The notes under the pieces are model-generated. The model did no database searches. It saw only the letters and a program-made list of their open reading frames with translations, and had not been told where the DNA came from. Both the position numbers and the translations under genes were made by a program. A stretch of 64,000 bases of DNA, from the NCBI GenBank assembly GCA_026129545.1, contig JAHCHX010000001.1, positions 62,001 to 126,000 on the forward strand, in the 5' to 3' direction. This document shows, in pieces, positions 23,919 through 34,500 of the stretch (within the stretch, counting starts at the first letter, position 1; each line of letters begins with the position of its first letter). The stretch is from Saprospiraceae bacterium (GTDB lineage: Bacteria > Bacteroidota > Bacteroidia > Chitinophagales > Saprospiraceae).

Positions 23919-26900
23919 ATGAAACAACATATCTTTTTCCCGGTGCTGCTGGCTTTATGCCTTGCCGCTGTATCCAACTCCCTTCAAGCCGCCACGCGTT
24001 ATGTAAAACCAACCGCCAGCGGCACCGGCGACGGTTCCTCTTGGGCGAACGCTTCCGCCAACTTGCAAGCCATGATCAACGCATCGGCCGCGGGCGATAT
24101 GGTGTGGGTGGCGGCAGGCGTTTACAAACCTGCCCAAGACCCGTCGGGCAATGCCAACCCGGCCGACCCGCGCGACAAATCTTTTTACCTTAAAAACGGG
24201 GTCAAGGTTTTCGGCGGTTTTGCCGGCACGGAAAACACCCTGGGCGAGCGCAACATTGGCGCTAATCCAACTATCCTGAGCGGCGATTTCAACGGGGATG
24301 ATGCCGTCAGTGGCAGCGGCGGCTCGCTCTCTTTTTCCAACAACGGCGAAAATGCCTACCATGTCGTAGTCTCCGTTTCGGATGACAACACCACCCTGCT
24401 CGACGGCTTTACCATTACAGGCGGCAACGCCAACGGGGAAGGTGGATTCACCGCTGAAGGTCAATACTATCAACGATACATCGGCGCTGGTTTGGTGGCT
24501 TTTGGCGCTTCACTTTCCATCCGAAACTGCACTTTTACCGGGAATAACGCCGACGGAGCGCCGGGTGGCGGTCTTGGCGGCGCACTCTATTTCTATTTGG
24601 GCTCGCCCCAACTCGACAATTGCACCGTTTTGAATAATAACGCGCATACCGGTGGCGGCTTTTATGGAAATAATTGTACGGCAGCCATTAAAAATTGCGT
24701 GTTCTATGGTAATAAAGCAGTTTTTGGTAGTGCGGCTGATATTGATAACTATGGCTCGGCGACTTTTACCCATTGTACTTTTGCCAGTAATCATACCTCG
24801 CTCATAGCCGTTTTGTATTCCGACAATTATGCAAGCCTTTCCCTTGTCAACAGTATTATTTGGAATAACTGGATTGGAGGCGGGTACGGCGCTATGGTGA
24901 CAGGATTTAATGCCTCTATGACCGCATCGTATTCGGTTATACAAAATCAGTGTTGTTTATCGGGGCCGGGAGTGATATTTGGGCAAGACCCCCTTTTTAA
25001 AAATGCCAACAACCCCGCCGGACCCGACGGCATCCACCGCACCGACGACGACGGTCTTTGGATTCAGTACAACAGCCCGGCCATCAATGCCGGCGACCCG
25101 GCCATTACCGACCCTCCATTAGATATTACCGGATATGCCCGTACCGGCGTGTTTGACGCAGGCGCCTACGAAAACTCTTGCCCGAACGAACAGGGGCAGG
25201 TTTTCTATGTGAAACCTGCTGCCAGCGGAACCGGCGACGGCTCTTCCTGGGCCAATGCAGCCGGTGACTTGCAGGCCGCTATCGACAACCTCCCCATATA
25301 CTGCGGGCAGACCGAAATCTGGGTGGCCGCGGGCACCTACAAACCAACCCGGGATCAGAGCGGCAATCAAAACCCGGCCGACCCCCGAACCAAAACCTTT
25401 ACCCTTAGGGCCGGAATTAAACTGTATGGGGGGTTCGCAGGTACCGAAAACGATCCCGATGAACGGGATATCCCCGGCAACCCGACCATCCTGAGCGGCG
25501 ATTTTAACGACAACGACCTTATAACCGGGAGCGGCGCCAGCCTGAGCATCAGCGGCAACAATGAAAATGCCTATCAGGTAGCCGTATGTCATGCCAACCG
25601 TTTGGATGGGTTTGCCATAAGCGGGGGCAATGGCGGACAAGGCGGCGGGCTGCAAATATCTTCTTCCGAAACCAGGATTTTTAATTGCACCTTTTTTGCG
25701 AACAGCGCTTCTCAGGGCGGGGCAATCGCCTTGCTCGGGGGCTCTCCTGTCATCGCCAATTGCATTTTCCGAAACAATCAAGCCAGTATCGGGAGCGGTA
25801 TTTACGTCCCGAATTTCGTGTACCTTGAAATGTTTAACTGCTCCTTCTCCGGAAATAAGGCAGACGACGGCACCTTGGCAAACATCTTGCTCAACGGAAT
25901 CAGCCGCATTGACAATTGCATCTTTTGGGGCAATAGTTCCGGGATATATAACGACCCCGGAAACTGGCCAGCCAGCATCAACCACTCCATCGTACAAGGC
26001 GGTTATCCGGGAACGGGCAACTTGGATGCGGACCCGCTTTTTGTTAGTCCCACGAATCTTCGCCTCCAACTCTGTTCTCCGGCCGTCAATGCTGGAATCA
26101 ACGCCTCCGTTCCGGGTGACCTCACCGTTGATATGGACGGCAACCCGCGCATTTTCAACAGCGGCACGGTGGACATGGGGGCTTATGAACTTCAAGCCAC
26201 ACCCCAAGATGGCGTTCCCGTTCCACCCACCACCACAGATAACGCGCTCCATTTTGATGGGGCAAATGACCATGTGGCCCTTATCAATAACTGTGGAATG
26301 GGCGCCCCTATCGTAAACGGGGACGATGCCATCACAATTGAATATTGGTTTAGAGGCAGCGTACTGCAAAGCGCGGTAAGGCTGCAACCCGATGGAGAAC
26401 ATTACATTGTATCAGGACACTACGGGGAGCATATCCTTTCGAACGACGGGGGATGGGCCCAGGGCAGCGGCGTACCGGTAGGCGCGGCAGCCACCGATGG
26501 CAAATGGCATCATATTGCCATGACCTGGCAAAGGGCGACCGTAAATGGTTTTAAATCTTACTTAGACGGGGAATTGGTCGGGCAGCGGAATTCATCTGCC
26601 AACCCGCTACCGATAATCAATACCGGCGCTTATCTCGGCGCCCTCTACGGCAACGACCAACTGATGAACGGCAGCTTGGATAATGTGCGTATATGGAATG
26701 TAGCCCGCACCAAAGAGCAGATACAGGCAGGCCTTTGCGGGCTAACCTTGCCCCAAAGCGGGCTGGTAGCCTGGTACGCATTTGACCACGGGGAAGCCAA
26801 TGGCAATAATATCAATGTATTGTCGGGTGTGGAAAATATAGCACAGCCGGGTTTTTACAATGGGCAGCTGATTAACTTAGAATTGAATGGAACAACTTCC

Positions 26901-29900
26901 AATTGGATAGCCGGTCCTGAGAAAAATGCTTCGAGACTATATGTAGATGCGAGCCTCGAAGGCGCTGGCAATTTGGATGGTTTGAGCTGGGAAACCGCTT
27001 TCTCCGACCTGCAGGATGCCCTGAACTACCCTTGCACCTCCTCCAACCTTGAAATATGGGTGGCGGCAGGAACCTATAAGCCTACTTCAGGCAGTGACCG
27101 CACTGTTTCCTTTCAGATGAAAAACGGGGTCGCCATCTATGGTGGCTTCAATGGCACAGAGACAGAACTTTCGCAGCGAAATTGGGTAACTAATGTCACT
27201 ATCCTGAGTGGCGACCTGAACGGAGACGACACGGGTGAAGGTCCTGTGGGCATCGCCAACATCGGAGAGAACAGTTTTCACGTGGTTCGAAGCAACACCG
27301 TGGACCATTCCTCCGTGCTGGATGGCTTTACCATCAAAGGCGGAAATGCCAGTTCCTTTGATTTGAGCGATAATGATTTTGGCGGAGGCATGATTAACAG
27401 CGCCGCTTCCCCGACAGTAAACAACATTATTTTTCAAGGGAACCGGGCCGTGGACGGCGGCGGCGGGATGTTCAATGGTTCTGGCTCATCGCCTGTTTTG
27501 AACAATGTTGTTTTCGACCGTAATTTTTCCCAGGGCGGTGGAGGCGGTATGTATAGTTTTACTGATGCCAACCCGGTACTTACGAACGTGTTGTTTTCAA
27601 ATAACTATTGCAACGGCCCGAGTGGCGGCGGCGGAATGTTCAACTTCCAGAACAGCCTGAGTTTGACCAATTGCACGTTCGTCAACAATTCGGCAGCACC
27701 CGCCGGGGGAATGCTCAACATTGGCGTCACTGGCACGGTGACGAACAGCGTGTTTTCAAACAATGCATCCTTTAGTTCCGGAGGCGCATTTTACAATGAG
27801 GATGCAGAGATTGATTTTACCAACTGCCTGTTCTCGGGAAATATTTCAAATATTTATGGCGGCGTCATGTTCAACCGTTCATCCACTGTAAACGTTGCCA
27901 GTTGCACTTTTTTCAACAACACCACCCAGGAGACACCGGCCGTTTACAGGAGTACGAGCGTAATGTACATTGATGGCAACAACCCGGTAACAACGATTAA
28001 GAACAGCATATTTTGGAACAACGGCGGGCTTTTCGGAAGCGCCACACCGACCATTACATACTCCGTGGTGCAGGGGGGGTGGGCCGGCCCCGGCAGCGAC
28101 AATGCGAGTGCCAACCCTGCTTTTACCAACCCCGACAACCCGGTAGGCCCGGACGGGATATGGGGTACATCGGACGACGGCCTCCAGCTTCAAACCTGCT
28201 CGCCTGCCCTGAATGCAGGCGATAATACGGGGGCGCCGGCCACCGACCTGACGGGAAGTTCCAGAATTGTTGATGGCACCGTGGACCCGGGGGCGTATGA
28301 AAACCAAACAGGATTTTTGACCAGAACCTGGTACCTCGATGCAGATGGCGATGGCTATTACACGGGTAATGGTATTACCCAGTGTCTTTCTCCGGGGGCC
28401 GGATACGTGTACACAGGCCTGATTGACGGCGGCGATTGCAATGATGCCGACGGCAACATCCATCCGGGCGCTACAGAACTGTGCAACCTCACGGACGACG
28501 ACTGCGACGGGCTAACGGATGAAGACGAAGTTTGCGCGGGCAATATCATTTACGTCAATTTGAATGCCGCCGGCGCCAACGACGGGTCTTCGTGGGCAAA
28601 CGCTTACAACGATCTGCAAAGCGCTATTTCAGACCCGCGTCCGGGGCTTTATCAAATTTGGGTGGCCCAGGGAACATATAAGCCCACTACCGATAACGAC
28701 CGGAGCAAATCGTTTAGCTTGCGAAGTAACTGGGGTATCTACGGCGGTTTCGACGGTACGGAAACCGCGCTTGCCGAACGGGACTGGAAACTCAATGAAA
28801 CCGTGCTCAGCGGCGATATCGGTGTTCAGGGCGATAAATCGGACAACAGCTACCATGTAGTTTATACCTACGCAGACCCAATGACCACAAACAACCTTAC
28901 CAATGCCGTATTGGATGGTTTTACCATAACAGGCGGCAATGCCGATGGTGGTTCTGGCAATGGCGGAGGCATTTTCATGGGCACCAGCTCTATGTATCCT
29001 CAGGTGAACCCCCAGATAAGAAATTGCACCATCATTGATAATTCGGCCTCCAATATCGGCGGCGGGATTTGTACGCAAAACTCCGTTTACGCCTCTATCG
29101 AAAATTGTATTTTCCAAGCCAATACGGCCAGTTCCGGCGGCGCATTTCGCAGCGGCTCTAATGTCACCCTTATCAATTGCCTGTTCTCCGGAAACACGGC
29201 TACATACGGTGGCGGCATACACAACGACAACCAAGTTGCCCTAAAAAACTGTTCTTTTTCCGGCAATAGCGGGAATTTTGGTGGCGCTATTTCGCAGGGC
29301 GGTGGTTCGTTTTCCCTTACCAATTGCATCCTTTGGGGCAACAATACCGAAATCTACTTATGGTTCGGCCCCGCCCCGGTGGTGTCCTATTCCATTGTCA
29401 AGGGCGGTTATGCTGGCACGGGCAACCTGAATGCGAATCCGCTATTCGTGAATCAGCCCCCTATTGGGCTTGGGACTTCGGGCGACCTGCACCTCACGGC
29501 AGGCTCGCCAGCCATAGATGCCGGCACGGCTACCGGTGCTCCGGCTACCGACTTGGACGGCAACCCTCGCCCCTTCGGCGCGGGATATGAAATGGGCGCT
29601 TATGAGTTCACCGGCCCCTCTTGCCCCACCATCACATTCACCGCCACGCCTACCAGCACCTGCGCAGGTTCCAACGACGGCCAAATCGTTATCTCCGGCG
29701 AAACCGGCGGCACCGGCCCGTATATGTACTCCAAAGATAACGGGATGAACTACCAGTCGGGCGCTACCTTCACCGGCCTATCGGCCAATACTTATCCTGT
29801 CAAAATCAAGGATAGCAACAACTGTGAAAGCGCCACCCAGAACATCGCCGTGGAAACCACGCCAAACGCTATACCCTCCGTAAGCATCGCCGCTTCGCCC

Positions 29901-31391
29901 ACGGGCGCTATCTGCGCAGGCACCCCGGTGCAATTTTCTGCCTCGGCGGGCAACACGGGCGGCGGCACGGTGACATATCATTTCACAGTCAACGGCAGCA
30001 GCGTACAAAACGGCGCTTCCAACACTTACAGCACGACCGCTTTGGCCAACGGCGACCAAGCGACTTGCGAAATCACCGTCACCGGCGGCAGTTGCCTGAC
30101 AGGCAATACGGCCGGTTCAAACACGATTACGATGACAGTGAATACATGTGCCAAAGTTATCAGCGGTGCCCTCATCTGGGAGCACGACGATGCCTCCGGT
30201 GTGGGCAACGCCACGGTCGCGCTCACGGGCGACGAAAGCGGCTCGATGACCACAACTGCCGACGGGCTATTCTCCTTTACTGTCGAACCCGGCTCGAATC
30301 TGACCATCACCCCGACCAAAACCATCAACAAACTCAACGGCGTTACCACCGCCGACGCTACCCGCATCCAGCAGCACGTCGCCAACTCCAACCCCCTCAC
30401 TGACCTTTACAAAATCGTGGCCGCCGACGTGAACAAAAGCAACTCAATCACGACACTCGACGCGACAATCGTCAACCAGGCCCTGCTCGGCAATCCCTCG
30501 GCACTGTCGCAGTTCAAAACCTCTTGGCGTTTTGTGCCGACCTCGCATACAATGAGCAACCCACCCTGGGGCTTCCCGGAAAACATTGTGCTGAACAATG
30601 TGCAAAACGACGCACCGGAACAAAACTTCTTCGGCATCAAAACGGGCGACGTACTCACGCCTTTTACCAATCCGGCGAATTTCAACAACCCTGAACCGTC
30701 TGGATTTGTCCTCAACGCACCTGACCGGGTGCTGCAATTTGGTGAACAAGTGGCGGTCACGTTCAGCGCCAATCAGTTCTCCGACCTTGCGGCCTTGCAG
30801 TTTGCGTTGAAATTTGATGTGCAAAAATTGGCTTTGGCAGAAATAAGGCCGCTCGCAGGCTTGCCCATTTCGGAGGAAAACTTCGGCGCTTACAACATTT
30901 CCGAAGGGGAGCTCCGTGTCGTGTGGTCGCAAGCGGAAGGCGTGCATGTGGAGGAGGCCGCCCCGATTTTCAAGTTGACATTCAATGTGTTGGGAACAGG
31001 CGGTACACTCAGCAAGGCGCTTCAACTGGCCGACGAGGTGCTGGAAGGCCATGCTTACACCAGCGCGTTGGCGGACAACAATGTGAAACTGAATTTCTCC
31101 GGCACCACGAGCGCCAATGCTCCGATTGCTCAACCTCAAATCGAATTGTTGCAAAACCGTCCCAACCCGTTCACAGGTCGCACGACGCTCGGTTTTGTGC
31201 TGCCGGAAAGTTGCGAGGCACAGTTGCGGGTGTTCGATGTGTCGGGAAAAATGTTGGCAGAAAGGAAAGGGCAGTACGCGGCGGGCCGGAACGAAGAAAT
31301 CTTCAATTTGGAAGGGGCATCGGGTGTGCTGTATTATGAGTTGGCGACGCCGTTCGGGATTTTGACAAAGAAAATGGTGGCGGTAAAATAG
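23919..31391 (+). CDS. Giant secreted right-handed beta-helix protein with LamG, MopE-type, dockerin-like, cohesin-like and T9SS domains
   Basis: A 2490-residue exported protein with signal peptide MKQHIFFPVLLALCLAAVSNSLQA. The frame is open 37 codons upstream, but those overlap the repeat array. Four units open with YV(K/D/N)...GDGSSWANA...WVAAGTYKPT (near residues 27, 427, 1004 and 1543), each followed by Asn/Gly-rich beta-helix coils (DGFTITGGNA, NCTFSGN-type). Between units 2 and 3 is a LamG-like domain (about 773-970, HFDGANDHVAL ... WHHIAMTWQRA ... LDNVRIWNVART). Before unit 4 is a MopE-like acidic motif (DADGDGYYTGN ... GGDCNDADGNIHPGATELCN). The tail has an SprB-like repeat, an Ig-like domain, a dockerin-like duplication, a cohesin-like domain and a sorting domain. 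It is probably a surface or matrix protein that binds polysaccharide; no catalytic residues were identified. Confidence 0.92.
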   Translation: MKQHIFFPVLLALCLAAVSNSLQAATRYVKPTASGTGDGSSWANASANLQAMINASAAGDMVWVAAGVYKPAQDPSGNANPADPRDKSFYLKNGVKVFGGFAGTENTLGERNIGANPTILSGDFNGDDAVSGSGGSLSFSNNGENAYHVVVSVSDDNTTLLDGFTITGGNANGEGGFTAEGQYYQRYIGAGLVAFGASLSIRNCTFTGNNADGAPGGGLGGALYFYLGSPQLDNCTVLNNNAHTGGGFYGNNCTAAIKNCVFYGNKAVFGSAADIDNYGSATFTHCTFASNHTSLIAVLYSDNYASLSLVNSIIWNNWIGGGYGAMVTGFNASMTASYSVIQNQCCLSGPGVIFGQDPLFKNANNPAGPDGIHRTDDDGLWIQYNSPAINAGDPAITDPPLDITGYARTGVFDAGAYENSCPNEQGQVFYVKPAASGTGDGSSWANAAGDLQAAIDNLPIYCGQTEIWVAAGTYKPTRDQSGNQNPADPRTKTFTLRAGIKLYGGFAGTENDPDERDIPGNPTILSGDFNDNDLITGSGASLSISGNNENAYQVAVCHANRLDGFAISGGNGGQGGGLQISSSETRIFNCTFFANSASQGGAIALLGGSPVIANCIFRNNQASIGSGIYVPNFVYLEMFNCSFSGNKADDGTLANILLNGISRIDNCIFWGNSSGIYNDPGNWPASINHSIVQGGYPGTGNLDADPLFVSPTNLRLQLCSPAVNAGINASVPGDLTVDMDGNPRIFNSGTVDMGAYELQATPQDGVPVPPTTTDNALHFDGANDHVALINNCGMGAPIVNGDDAITIEYWFRGSVLQSAVRLQPDGEHYIVSGHYGEHILSNDGGWAQGSGVPVGAAATDGKWHHIAMTWQRATVNGFKSYLDGELVGQRNSSANPLPIINTGAYLGALYGNDQLMNGSLDNVRIWNVARTKEQIQAGLCGLTLPQSGLVAWYAFDHGEANGNNINVLSGVENIAQPGFYNGQLINLELNGTTSNWIAGPEKNASRLYVDASLEGAGNLDGLSWETAFSDLQDALNYPCTSSNLEIWVAAGTYKPTSGSDRTVSFQMKNGVAIYGGFNGTETELSQRNWVTNVTILSGDLNGDDTGEGPVGIANIGENSFHVVRSNTVDHSSVLDGFTIKGGNASSFDLSDNDFGGGMINSAASPTVNNIIFQGNRAVDGGGGMFNGSGSSPVLNNVVFDRNFSQGGGGGMYSFTDANPVLTNVLFSNNYCNGPSGGGGMFNFQNSLSLTNCTFVNNSAAPAGGMLNIGVTGTVTNSVFSNNASFSSGGAFYNEDAEIDFTNCLFSGNISNIYGGVMFNRSSTVNVASCTFFNNTTQETPAVYRSTSVMYIDGNNPVTTIKNSIFWNNGGLFGSATPTITYSVVQGGWAGPGSDNASANPAFTNPDNPVGPDGIWGTSDDGLQLQTCSPALNAGDNTGAPATDLTGSSRIVDGTVDPGAYENQTGFLTRTWYLDADGDGYYTGNGITQCLSPGAGYVYTGLIDGGDCNDADGNIHPGATELCNLTDDDCDGLTDEDEVCAGNIIYVNLNAAGANDGSSWANAYNDLQSAISDPRPGLYQIWVAQGTYKPTTDNDRSKSFSLRSNWGIYGGFDGTETALAERDWKLNETVLSGDIGVQGDKSDNSYHVVYTYADPMTTNNLTNAVLDGFTITGGNADGGSGNGGGIFMGTSSMYPQVNPQIRNCTIIDNSASNIGGGICTQNSVYASIENCIFQANTASSGGAFRSGSNVTLINCLFSGNTATYGGGIHNDNQVALKNCSFSGNSGNFGGAISQGGGSFSLTNCILWGNNTEIYLWFGPAPVVSYSIVKGGYAGTGNLNANPLFVNQPPIGLGTSGDLHLTAGSPAIDAGTATGAPATDLDGNPRPFGAGYEMGAYEFTGPSCPTITFTATPTSTCAGSNDGQIVISGETGGTGPYMYSKDNGMNYQSGATFTGLSANTYPVKIKDSNNCESATQNIAVETTPNAIPSVSIAASPTGAICAGTPVQFSASAGNTGGGTVTYHFTVNGSSVQNGASNTYSTTALANGDQATCEITVTGGSCLTGNTAGSNTITMTVNTCAKVISGALIWEHDDASGVGNATVALTGDESGSMTTTADGLFSFTVEPGSNLTITPTKTINKLNGVTTADATRIQQHVANSNPLTDLYKIVAADVNKSNSITTLDATIVNQALLGNPSALSQFKTSWRFVPTSHTMSNPPWGFPENIVLNNVQNDAPEQNFFGIKTGDVLTPFTNPANFNNPEPSGFVLNAPDRVLQFGEQVAVTFSANQFSDLAALQFALKFDVQKLALAEIRPLAGLPISEENFGAYNISEGELRVVWSQAEGVHVEEAAPIFKLTFNVLGTGGTLSKALQLADEVLEGHAYTSALADNNVKLNFSGTTSANAPIAQPQIELLQNRPNPFTGRTTLGFVLPESCEAQLRVFDVSGKMLAERKGQYAAGRNEEIFNLEGASGVLYYELATPFGILTKKMVAVK

Positions 31392-31422
31392 ATACTGGCA
31401 AGCGCTGTTTTTGCAGCAATCG

Positions 31423-31459
31423 CGGCCTTCGGAGCACTGTTTTCCGAAGGCCGTTTTTT
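31423..31459 (+). terminator. Intrinsic terminator after the first beta-helix gene
   Basis: An 11-bp perfect stem (CGGCCTTCGGA / TCCGAAGGCCG) with a 9-base loop and a run of six T, 32 bp after the stop. Confidence 0.88.
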
Positions 31460-31488
31460 ATTCAGTTCCTCGACTTCCGCCTAATTTT

Positions 31489-31496
31489 TACCTTTA
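31489..31496 (+). promoter_or_regulatory. Possible -7 box (TACCTTTA) for the second HTCS
   Basis: Seven of eight positions match TAnnTTTG, 35 bp before the GTG start at 31531. No clear -33 element was found. Confidence 0.35.
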
Positions 31497-31530
31497 ACCC
31501 TGCATTTGTCCTGTTATCATCCTTCCTTTT

Positions 31531-34500
31531 GTGCGAACAAGAACACACCTCACTTTGACGACGATACTTCGTTTGGCTGACCGAAGCAAACGCAAGGCGT
31601 TGCTGTTTTGGGGACTTGTGTCCGCCTTGTCACTTGCTGCACAGGACTACATTGCCAAAGTGGAGTATTACAGCGTAGAGCAGGGATTGTCGCACCGACA
31701 GGTCAACACCATTTTTCAGGATAACAGGGGATTTGTCTGGCTCGGCACACTCAACGGACTGAACCGCTTCGACGGGTATGCTTTCAAGACGTACACCAAA
31801 GAAAAAGACGGGCTGTTTTTCAACGAAATTTGGGGAGGTCGGGTGGATGCCGACGGTTGGCTGTGGCTCTTAGGCCGGGAGGAGGAGCGCATTTGTCTGT
31901 TTCACCCGGAACGCGGCGAAGTGTTGTCGTTGGAAGAGAAGTTTGGGAAGAGCGACCCCCAATTTGCCGCCAGCAAATTTTGGCACAATATGTTGCGCGG
32001 CGACGACGGGGCGCTGTGGCTGTCGGCCAAGAATACTAACACATTGTATCGCTACCACCCCGCAAGCGGCGTTCGGGCTTTCCCGATAAAGGGGCTACAG
32101 GGCATCCGACCGGTTTGTTTTTCTCCCGACAAAACGATCTGGGTGACGACGGATGACGACCTCATCGTCGAGCTGAGCCAAGAAGGTAAAGAACTGCGCC
32201 GCATCGAAAAAAATTGGCTCTACGGCGACTGGGCGATATCCGAAAGCGGCGTTTTGACCATACCGCGACCTCGCAACCCGGTGGAAGATTTTCGTTACTA
32301 CAATCTCAAAGCCGAACGCTTGCCCTATACCCCACCCGGTCTGGAGCACACCCAAGAGCCTTTTCCTGCGCTTATTTTCCCCTTCGACGATAAAGGCACG
32401 TTCGTGATTCACGACCGCCTCGTTGCTCCTCAACGCGGCACATTGGCGCAGTGGACGTTTTCGCACCACGACAAAAACAATTTCTTGTGGCGAGCTTTCA
32501 TGAGAGACGATGCGGGCAGATATTGGCTGGGCGACGATTTCGGGTTTTACATCCTGCAAATCAAAAAGAACCGCTTTCAGCACTATCTTTTCAAAAAAGA
32601 TGCGCTGCCCGCTTTGGGCAACAGCATACGCGGCATCGTCGCCACCCCCGAAAAGCTGTATGCGAACTTGGAGAGTTTCGGCCTGTATGAACATGATTTT
32701 CGGAGCGGGAAAAGCCGCCGCATAGAAGCCGCTGGCGCAGGCTTTGGCAACCATGCGCTTGTATTTTCCAGCAAAGGGGAAATTTTCTCCGGCAAGGAAA
32801 AATCGCTCCACCGTCTGCTGCCCGATGGCACAAAAGGAGAAAGGATACCGACCGACTTCGACACTTGGGTTTTTTGCGAAGACGACACAGGGAAAATGTG
32901 GCTCGGCTCCTCGTCTGCCGGGCTGCACACACTCGCGCCCGGCGCGAAGGCGACGGAGCCGTTCACCCGCTACAATGGCTTCGACGCGCTGGCGACCGCC
33001 TTCATCCTCTACATCAAGCGGGAGCCAAGCGGTGCATTGTGGGTTTGTGCCAACAACGGTTTTTACAAAGTGGAGCCGCAAAAAGGTGTCGTCGCGCGGT
33101 ATTGGAGGGGCGGCACGGGCGCGTATTTTTTGCCTGCCGAGAACTTTCTGCATTTTCACCGGGATGCCGATGGCGTGTTTTGGTTTGCCACGGCAAACGG
33201 CTTGGTGCGCGCTGCTTCCAAAATGGACGACGACGGCGCCCGCTCGCCCGCGTGGGACGCACAATCGGGCAAGGTGTTCGACCGCACCAACAGTTTTTCC
33301 AACGACTTCATTTATGCGGTTTACGAGGATGCGCGGGGCAGGCTTTGGCTCCCCAGCGACAACGGCATCATTTGCATGGACAAAAAAACGGAGGCGGTGA
33401 AGACCTACTTCGTGTCCGACGGCATCACCAATGCCGAATTCAACCGGGCAGCGCATTTTCAGGCGCCAGACGGCACGCTCTATTTCGGCGGCCTGAACGG
33501 CATCAACGCTTTCAATCCCGCCGATTTTGACGACGTAAACAAATCGCAGGCCGATGCTCCGCTCGTGCTGACCGCATTTCAGCAATTTGACAAAAATGAA
33601 AACCGCCTCGTTGACCGCACCCGTGAAATCCTGCGCACCCGTGAAATCCTGCTCCGCCCCGACGACCGTTTTTTCAATCTCGAAGTCGCCCTCTTGACTT
33701 TCAACGAGCCGGGCCTGATTCAATACGCATGGAAAATCGAAGGCTTGAACGAGGACTGGCACTACCAAGAAGAGCGGCAAATCAATTTCGGCGGGCTGCC
33801 ATACGGCGCCTACACGATGCGCATCAAAGCCAAAGCAGCCGACGGCCAATGGTCGAAAAAAGAATTGAGTTTCACTTTGCGAGCGTTGCGCCCTTGGTAT
33901 TTGCAGGCTTGGTTTCTGGCAATGATGGCGCTGCTCTTTGGGTTGGGCATTCGGGGTTACATCCGTTGGCGCAGCCAGCAGCATATTTTGGAGCAAAAAA
34001 AATTGGAAAGCATGGTGGAAAAAGCCACCGAACGCATTGAGCAGGACAAACGCACCATCGAAAAACAGGCGGAAGAACTGCGGCAGTTGGACAAGGTGAA
34101 ATCCAATTTTTTCGCCAACGTGAGCCACGAACTGCGCACCCCCCTGACCCTGATGCTGGGCCCCATTTCTTCGATGCTCAAAAGCGGCGAACTGAGCAAC
34201 CGCAATTTCACCTACGCCAAACTCGCGCAGCAAAATGGCGAGCAACTGCTCAAACTCGTGGGCGAAATTCTCGATTTGCAAAAATTGGAATCGAAAAAAC
34301 TCGAACTCCATCCCAAACCCGTGCTGCTTTATCCTTTGCTGAAACGCATCGCCGCCCAATTTGAGAGCCTCGCCCAAAACAAATCCATCGCCTTCGTTTT
34401 TTTGTATCGCGCCGAAAAAAGCCTGCAAATCGAGACCGATGCCGCCAAATTGGAACTGGTGCTCAACAACCTGTTGTCCAATGCCATGAAATTCACCAGC

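Noticed and set aside
25119..26402. Minus-strand open frame of 427 codons
   Set aside because: It is antisense to beta-helix and LamG-like coding sequence, with no signal peptide or motif.
30157..31110. True cellulosome scaffoldin
   Set aside because: The cohesin-like and dockerin-like modules occur once per protein and beside a T9SS sorting domain. There is no multi-cohesin scaffold, so only resemblance is claimed.
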